This document shows positions 63,101 through 64,000 of a DNA stretch of 64,000 nucleotides, in pieces. The stretch covers positions 16,416,001 to 16,480,000 of the forward strand of contig NC_092569.1 of NCBI RefSeq assembly GCF_037975245.1, given 5' to 3'. The stretch comes from Apostichopus japonicus. Its lineage: Eukaryota > Echinodermata > Holothuroidea > Aspidochirotida > Stichopodidae. Each line of letters begins with the position of its first letter. The first letter of the stretch is position 1. A program made the translations under genes and the position numbers. Below the pieces are notes generated by a model that ran no database searches, was not told the DNA's origin, and worked only from the letters and a program-made list of their open reading frames with translations.

Positions 63101-63847
63101 CCATGCATTTTTAAAAATATATATTTGAATTACCAAAAATGGTTAATGGAACTATGTTTGTACTATAGTATTGATTTACTAGCTTAGAAGCAAGTTAAAG
63201 ATGGCTTAATGAAAAAAAAATTCAATTAATCTTTGTTAAAGAATCCACAGTTATATCCTAACATATGATAATTATGTTCACGTTTTTTTGTTTGTTATCG
63301 ATAATTGTTATAGTTTGTCTGCTATGTTGTACGATAAATAAATACCCATTTGAAATGTGATCGTTTCCACGATGTATCGACATGTCAATGTCAGTTTTAA
63401 ATTGCTTATTGTTTTCGTTAAAAAAAAATGAGTTATTATCGTTGTTTTAAGAAAATAACTGATATTTAGACCCCTTTTCAAACCTATCCATATTAATGAT
63501 ATGGTGTAATTAAACTTATTATATTTTATTGTGCACATGAGGTAGTTCAAATTGAGCATTCTATATTTTATCGTTAATAAGTAGATTAAGTACAATAATA
63601 TCAATACTTAAAAAACAGACAAATACACCAATAGTGCACCTACAATAATCTCAAACAGCATGGTAAAGAGAAACTAAAAATCATATTTAGTTTAAAAATT
63701 ATTGAGAATTGAGATAGAAATTCATTTATCACAAATAAATATTCAACTTGAATTTGATAAAAGATAAAAGAAACTTACGGTTTCTGCCTGAAAAGCTGGA
63801 AGTTGAGAGAAGAGTCCCAAAACACAAAATGTTAGGATGAACTGCAT
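36579..63847 (-). CDS. Secreted fibrinogen-related lectin-like protein, gene C (271 aa, 20.9 kb last intron)
   Basis: Exons on the minus strand: 63779-63847, 60080-60125, 58573-58745, 57733-58003 and 36579-36835, phases 0, 1, 0, 1. Exons 1-4 are nearly identical to those of A and B. They encode the signal peptide MQFILTFCVLGLFSQLPAFQ, a propeptide with RNKR, and the first two thirds of the fibrinogen domain (CKEVYDQCEDSSSESG, GGGWT, EFWLGND). Exon 5 is clearly more diverged but keeps frame, phase and motifs: NQT sequon, DRDND Ca2+ site, GAWWY, SNLNG and the terminal KIRPV. It has two cysteines around GAWWY that A and B lack, though displaced from the family positions. Joining exon 4 to exon 5 across 20.9 kb is an inference from phase and homology; if splicing fails, exon 5 is an orphan. 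Confidence 0.75.
36836..37148. other. FReD-C intron 4, left flank of the transposon
   Basis: About 310 bases between exon 5 and the transposon end. It does not visibly align to intron 4 of genes A or B. It ends in the dinucleotide TA that is repeated on the far side of the element. Confidence 0.5.
37149..38330. repeat. Left subterminal repeat region of the transposon
   Basis: Many imperfect 65-80 bp units containing CACTGTAAATTTACAA, CATTTCAGCTTTTTTACTG and TCAGGTG, plus shorter ATTTTACAG/CTGTAAAAT words in both orientations. In CACTA elements such arrays are transposase-binding sites. Open frames here on both strands (for example 37489-37857) are translations of the repeat, not genes. Confidence 0.75.
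38331..40900. other. Transposon interior downstream of the SAM gene
   Basis: No coding exon that I can support. It would contain the 3' untranslated region of the SAM-domain gene. A TGACCTTTGAC word near 38578 hints at a decayed copy of the repeat found at 41118-41710. Confidence 0.4.
40905..48746 (-). CDS. SAM-domain protein, SAMD3-like, carried by the transposon (535 aa)
   Basis: Five exons on the minus strand: 48521-48746, 43879-44900, 42351-42417, 41864-42035 and 40905-41025. Intron phases are 1, 0, 1, 2, with GT/AG ends and an unbroken frame. Residues about 20-72 form a SAM domain (LVDVGVESVGDL, EDDLSMLKPIQRRRLIDAW). After it come an acidic and Ser/Thr-rich linker, a basic KKKKRPAPRERR stretch (possible nuclear signal), a Lys-rich KTKRIKK, a helical middle with EEYPFLSE, and a C-terminal region with NDFAISLGMLFASFYAFNIE and FIQRCFVGLNP. 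Proteins of this layout are abundant in fish and marine invertebrate genomes under the name SAMD3-like; their function is not established. Its position inside CACTG ends beside a transposase suggests an accessory protein such as TNPA, which binds subterminal repeats. That role is inference. Confidence 0.78.
41118..41710. repeat. Two tandem copies of a 300-bp repeat with DR1-type sites
   Basis: Both copies share AGGAGCACCACC, GACATTATGAC-like, TAATGACCTTTGACCTT, CAAGTTTGGTCAACATCCATC. Each contains TGACCTTTGACCT (41301-41313 and 41588-41600), a DR1 arrangement of nuclear-receptor half sites, followed by an inverted AAGGTCAAAGATG. They lie in intron 4 of the SAM gene. Two more copies are at 45090-45620. 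Confidence 0.75.
43358..43485. repeat. Triplicated TTCCATGACTTTTCCAGG repeat
   Basis: Three copies of AATTCCATGACTTTTCCAGG with variable spacing, ending in CTGGGAACCCTG. Similar strings are scattered in many marine animal genomes as transposon debris. It lies between the splice sites of intron 2 of the SAM gene and has no coding role. Confidence 0.6.
43879..44900 (-). CDS. Exon 2 of the SAMD3-like gene
   Basis: The 1022-bp main exon runs from acceptor CATTCCAAG to a GTTGGT donor. The open frame continues past the donor to 43753, but the continuation loses family character, while the join to 42417 (ETNTVEEVADEIG) keeps phase and is supported by a good acceptor. It contains the KKKKRPAPRERR basic stretch and the paired acidic segments. 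Confidence 0.78.
45090..45620. repeat. Further copies of the DR1-containing repeat
   Basis: Related to 41118-41710. Shared words include TGACCTTTGACCTTGAC (45144 onward), AGGAAGCACCACC and CAAGTTTGGTTAACATC. The second copy has a degraded TGACCTTTAACCT near 45457. Located in intron 1 of the SAM gene. Confidence 0.7.
47012..47331. repeat. Large imperfect palindrome with overlapping direct repeat
   Basis: Arms 47012-47095 and 47188-47270 are inverted copies differing at only a few bases. The loop contains a smaller inverted pair (GGTTGAAAT and ATTTCAACC). In addition 47086-47162 and 47254-47331 are direct copies of each other, ending GGTTGAAATTCATTTTATA. ORFs here follow the repeat and are not genes. 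Fold-back elements or a rearranged MITE could give this shape. Confidence 0.85.
47455..47580. repeat. Short degenerate direct repeat
   Basis: Two related stretches of about 50 bp: CAATAAGCCCCACTCCTTAA then GCATGGG, and CAATAGGCTTCACCCCTTCT then GCACAGG. Lies in intron 1 of the SAM gene. Confidence 0.5.
48331..48342. repeat. Poly-C tract
   Basis: Homopolymer C run in intron 1 of the SAM gene, equivalent to a G-run on the minus strand. One of several long G/C homopolymers in the window (others near 3565, 3992, 5857, 19269, 19961, 20737 and 41095). Confidence 0.85.
48521..48746 (-). CDS. SAM-domain exon (exon 1) of the SAMD3-like gene
   Basis: Begins at ATG 48746 and ends at GTAAAG in phase 1. 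It encodes 75 residues, nearly all of them SAM domain. SAM domains mediate homo- or hetero-oligomerisation and sometimes RNA binding. The terminal LKPIQRRRLIDAW matches the family's last helix. Confidence 0.85.
48747..50900. other. Spacer between transposase and SAM genes
   Basis: About 2.15 kb with no supportable exon. It would hold the 3' end of the transposase transcript and the promoter of the SAM gene. Short ORFs (for example 49873-50064, plus) lack homology I can recognise. Confidence 0.4.
50901..53672 (-). CDS. CACTA/EnSpm-like (TNP2-type) DDE transposase with C2H2 zinc fingers
   Basis: One long exon of 923 codons. Four C2H2-like fingers lie at the N-terminus (C19/C22/H35/H39; C49/C54/H67/H72; C107/C112/H125/H129; C138/C143/H156/H161), fitting DNA binding. 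The catalytic core follows the TNP2 order: D405 in FQDAFEVVNPLG, then AVYYSLGNIPPEY, D496 in IMGDNLGS, a CxxC zinc knuckle (C516, C519), and HDLFEGVVDYD (H586, D587, E590), followed by LRPKHHFLSHYP and LWTLRFESKHSYFK. Proteins of this type are common, mostly unnamed, in fish and marine invertebrates; the catalytic assignment is my inference from motif order. ATG at 53672 opens the frame, but the second Met (codon 14, 53633), just before the first finger, is an equally good start. The frame is unbroken, so the copy could be active. Confidence 0.8.
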   Translation of the reverse strand: MNILTLLAFSWGIMFIGLCTICKTSTNSVANYIGHLRSHRNLANVQFPCCFQNCQYTFRTFTSLKVHITRKHHRSRVPRGNLSYGESSRASTLGLSQFCTLNQSLKCALPFCQKECPNLQSFFWHLKKHIDDGKIINCPFSQCKRKFTKKTTFAVHLSRYHRKWGVKSINNVYKTHLTNGAPSLSSPIDDHSMSPSPTHSPCLEEVDCHIDLDKSNDEAPQENTSKTDFLKSFALFLLKLQGQKLVPESTIQTIVEELQSIHDICKASLELKLTSKLKEAQVSEDFIEQLVAYINSEDEWLAIDSVKGELRTKHTRRVFYKSLNFVCPVSIALGSGISGKIHHCHYVPLLDTIKLLLENESTPLKSEANCTNPSALNDITDGQVFRENKLFKSDSNVVPVMLFQDAFEVVNPLGSAKKKHKILAVYYSLGNIPPEYRSSIESLQLALLCKESDLKQFGQEKVFKRLIEDLKSLEESGIQLKDGRRFKGSLACIMGDNLGSHTIGGFVESFTAQHFCRFCLLTRQEFLSGAPYANGKCRTPDEYNRCVEQLRQSNESIYQGIKFDSHFNALTYYHVCSPGLPPCLGHDLFEGVVDYDLALFINYWVKEKQWFTYLNLNRKLEQFKFIGPDINNKPAKINQNATRLGGQAVENWCLMKLFPILFGQEVCDPSDIVWKLFLLLREIVQYVCAPQITFNEIGYLRVLIEEYLDGRKSVFPCVNLRPKHHFLSHYPELIVKLGPLIRLWTLRFESKHSYFKRCSRNCHNFLNITHTLSERHQMLQAYNSAGNLFQSRFSLEKGTCLNPEIFSLEIRAALLEANVNTDLAICSQRMHVSGTEYSAGLFVACEDMKFGCILLTILVCDEAYLLVKLHSATILQGLGVYMLHPSNNVVCVNISKLSDYYPLTAYLVRGRLLLPLKHNCFHF
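53673..55100. promoter_or_regulatory. Upstream region of the transposase gene
   Basis: No coding exon seen. It is locally richer in CpG than the surroundings (for example ACGCGTAAC near 53896, CGGCCGCG near 54213 and CCGCGCGCGCC near 54899), as is common near promoters. A 5' untranslated exon could lie here. No firm TATA or start site can be named. Confidence 0.3.
55428..55696. mobile_element. hAT-type MITE nested in the transposon
   Basis: A 269-bp element with inverted ends CAGGGGCATATCCAG and CTGGATCCGCCCCTG. It is flanked by ATTAAAA on both sides (55421-55427 and 55697-55703; 8 bp if one C is shared), the size expected for hAT. It has no ORF. The sequence just before it (55110-55330) is GC-rich and may be another degraded repeat. 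Confidence 0.7.
56220..56905. repeat. Right subterminal repeat region of the transposon
   Basis: Dense TTTACAG/CTGTAAAA words. A unit of about 250 bp is duplicated in tandem (56410-56660 and 56663-56905), sharing TTTTACAGTCC, GCAGGATATAAAGGTAGAAA and GCCTGTAAAATTACCGAT. The first unit ends in a truncated terminus (TTTTTTTTAACA) and only the second has the full AACAGTG end. Confidence 0.8.
56906..57732. other. FReD-C intron 4, right flank of the transposon
   Basis: About 830 bases between the transposon and exon 4. It does not align by eye to intron 4 of A or B, even directly beside the shared exon 4 donor. Apart from the AT and TTTTG microsatellites I see nothing in it. Confidence 0.5.
57117..57160. 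repeat. AT dinucleotide microsatellite
   Basis: TATATA run of about 40 bp just outside the transposon in FReD-C intron 4, followed by TTTTCGG and TTTTG repeats. Confidence 0.9.
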
Positions 63848-64000
63848 CTTGACGATTTTTTCTGCTCTTGACGATCACAAATCTCAAGAAGGAATGAAGT
63901 AAACTTTCTGGCAGCGAACCAGTTCAACCATTTTATGAGCTAACCCTGTGTACTATGACGTGGTTGTTAACACGTGTCACCGAAGTGCTTATGAACCATT
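63848..64000 (-). promoter_or_regulatory. 5' untranslated and upstream region of FReD gene C
   Basis: Contains TGACGTGG (63956-63963, plus-strand reading) and CACGTG (63971-63976) at the same distances from the ATG as in the other three copies. The TATAAA seen in the other copies would lie just beyond the window. Confidence 0.4.

Larger units (their letters stand above)
30791..63847 (-). repeat. Segmental duplication unit 3 (contains FReD gene C)
   Basis: Third tandem unit. It matches units 1 and 2 from 30791 to about 32160 and again from exon 4 of gene C (57733) to 63847. The middle differs: 32160-34710 and most of 34870-36540 are unlike units 1 and 2, apart from islands at 34720-34850 and 35280-35400. 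Exon 5 is more diverged, and intron 4 is replaced or rearranged and carries a 19.8 kb transposon. Confidence 0.75.

Overview
The window reads as animal nuclear DNA: AT-rich, with genes split into short exons by GT/AG introns, many microsatellites and many transposon remnants. The genes with clear homology are secreted fibrinogen-related proteins (FReD lectins) in a tandem array on the minus strand. Together with a companion transposon typical of marine animals, this suggests a marine invertebrate deuterostome, most likely an echinoderm and possibly a sea cucumber, where short secreted fibrinogen-like proteins are known. The organism is an inference. No rRNA, tRNA, CRISPR array or bacterial operon structure was seen.

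Layout. Three head-to-tail segmental duplications run through the window, each carrying one five-exon FReD gene on the minus strand. Measured from start codon to start codon the units are 573-14881 (14.3 kb), 14882-30790 (15.9 kb, or 14.3 kb without a 1.6 kb solo LTR) and 30791-63847 (33.1 kb, or 13.3 kb without a 19.8 kb DNA transposon). A fourth signal-peptide exon at 504-572 is exon 1 of a gene that continues off the left edge. Gene A (6204-14881) is intact and encodes 270 aa. Gene B (21034-30790) has a one-base insertion in exon 3 that destroys the conserved VYC cysteine codon and stops translation. Gene C (36579-63847) encodes 271 aa, but its last intron is about 20.9 kb because it contains the transposon.

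The FReD products share a layout: signal peptide, short propeptide ending in an RNKR furin-type site, then a single fibrinogen C-terminal domain with a Ca2+-type DxDND site. The usual C-terminal disulfide is missing in A and B and displaced in C. The adjacent loop is a tyrosine-rich stretch that varies in length and, in A and C, is encoded by a TAT trinucleotide run. This loop lies where FReD lectins bind ligand.

The transposon (37149-56905) starts CACTG and ends CAGTG, is flanked by TA, and has long subterminal regions packed with short TGTAAA/TTTACA repeats. It carries two minus-strand genes: a 923-codon C2H2 zinc-finger protein with a CACTA/EnSpm (TNP2-like) DDE layout (50901-53672), and a five-exon, 535-aa SAM-domain protein (40905-48746) of the kind often annotated as SAMD3-like. 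The transposase plus SAM-protein partnership, analogous in layout to TNPD plus TNPA of plant CACTA elements, is the most interesting system here. Smaller repeats are nested inside it: a hAT-type MITE, a 47 kb palindrome and repeats carrying DR1-type hexamer pairs.

The rest is intron and intergenic sequence with decayed repeats, one possible broken exon of unknown family (33931-34405) and one weak Ig-like relic. Exon joins were made by eye from splice consensus and phase; no transcript evidence was available.
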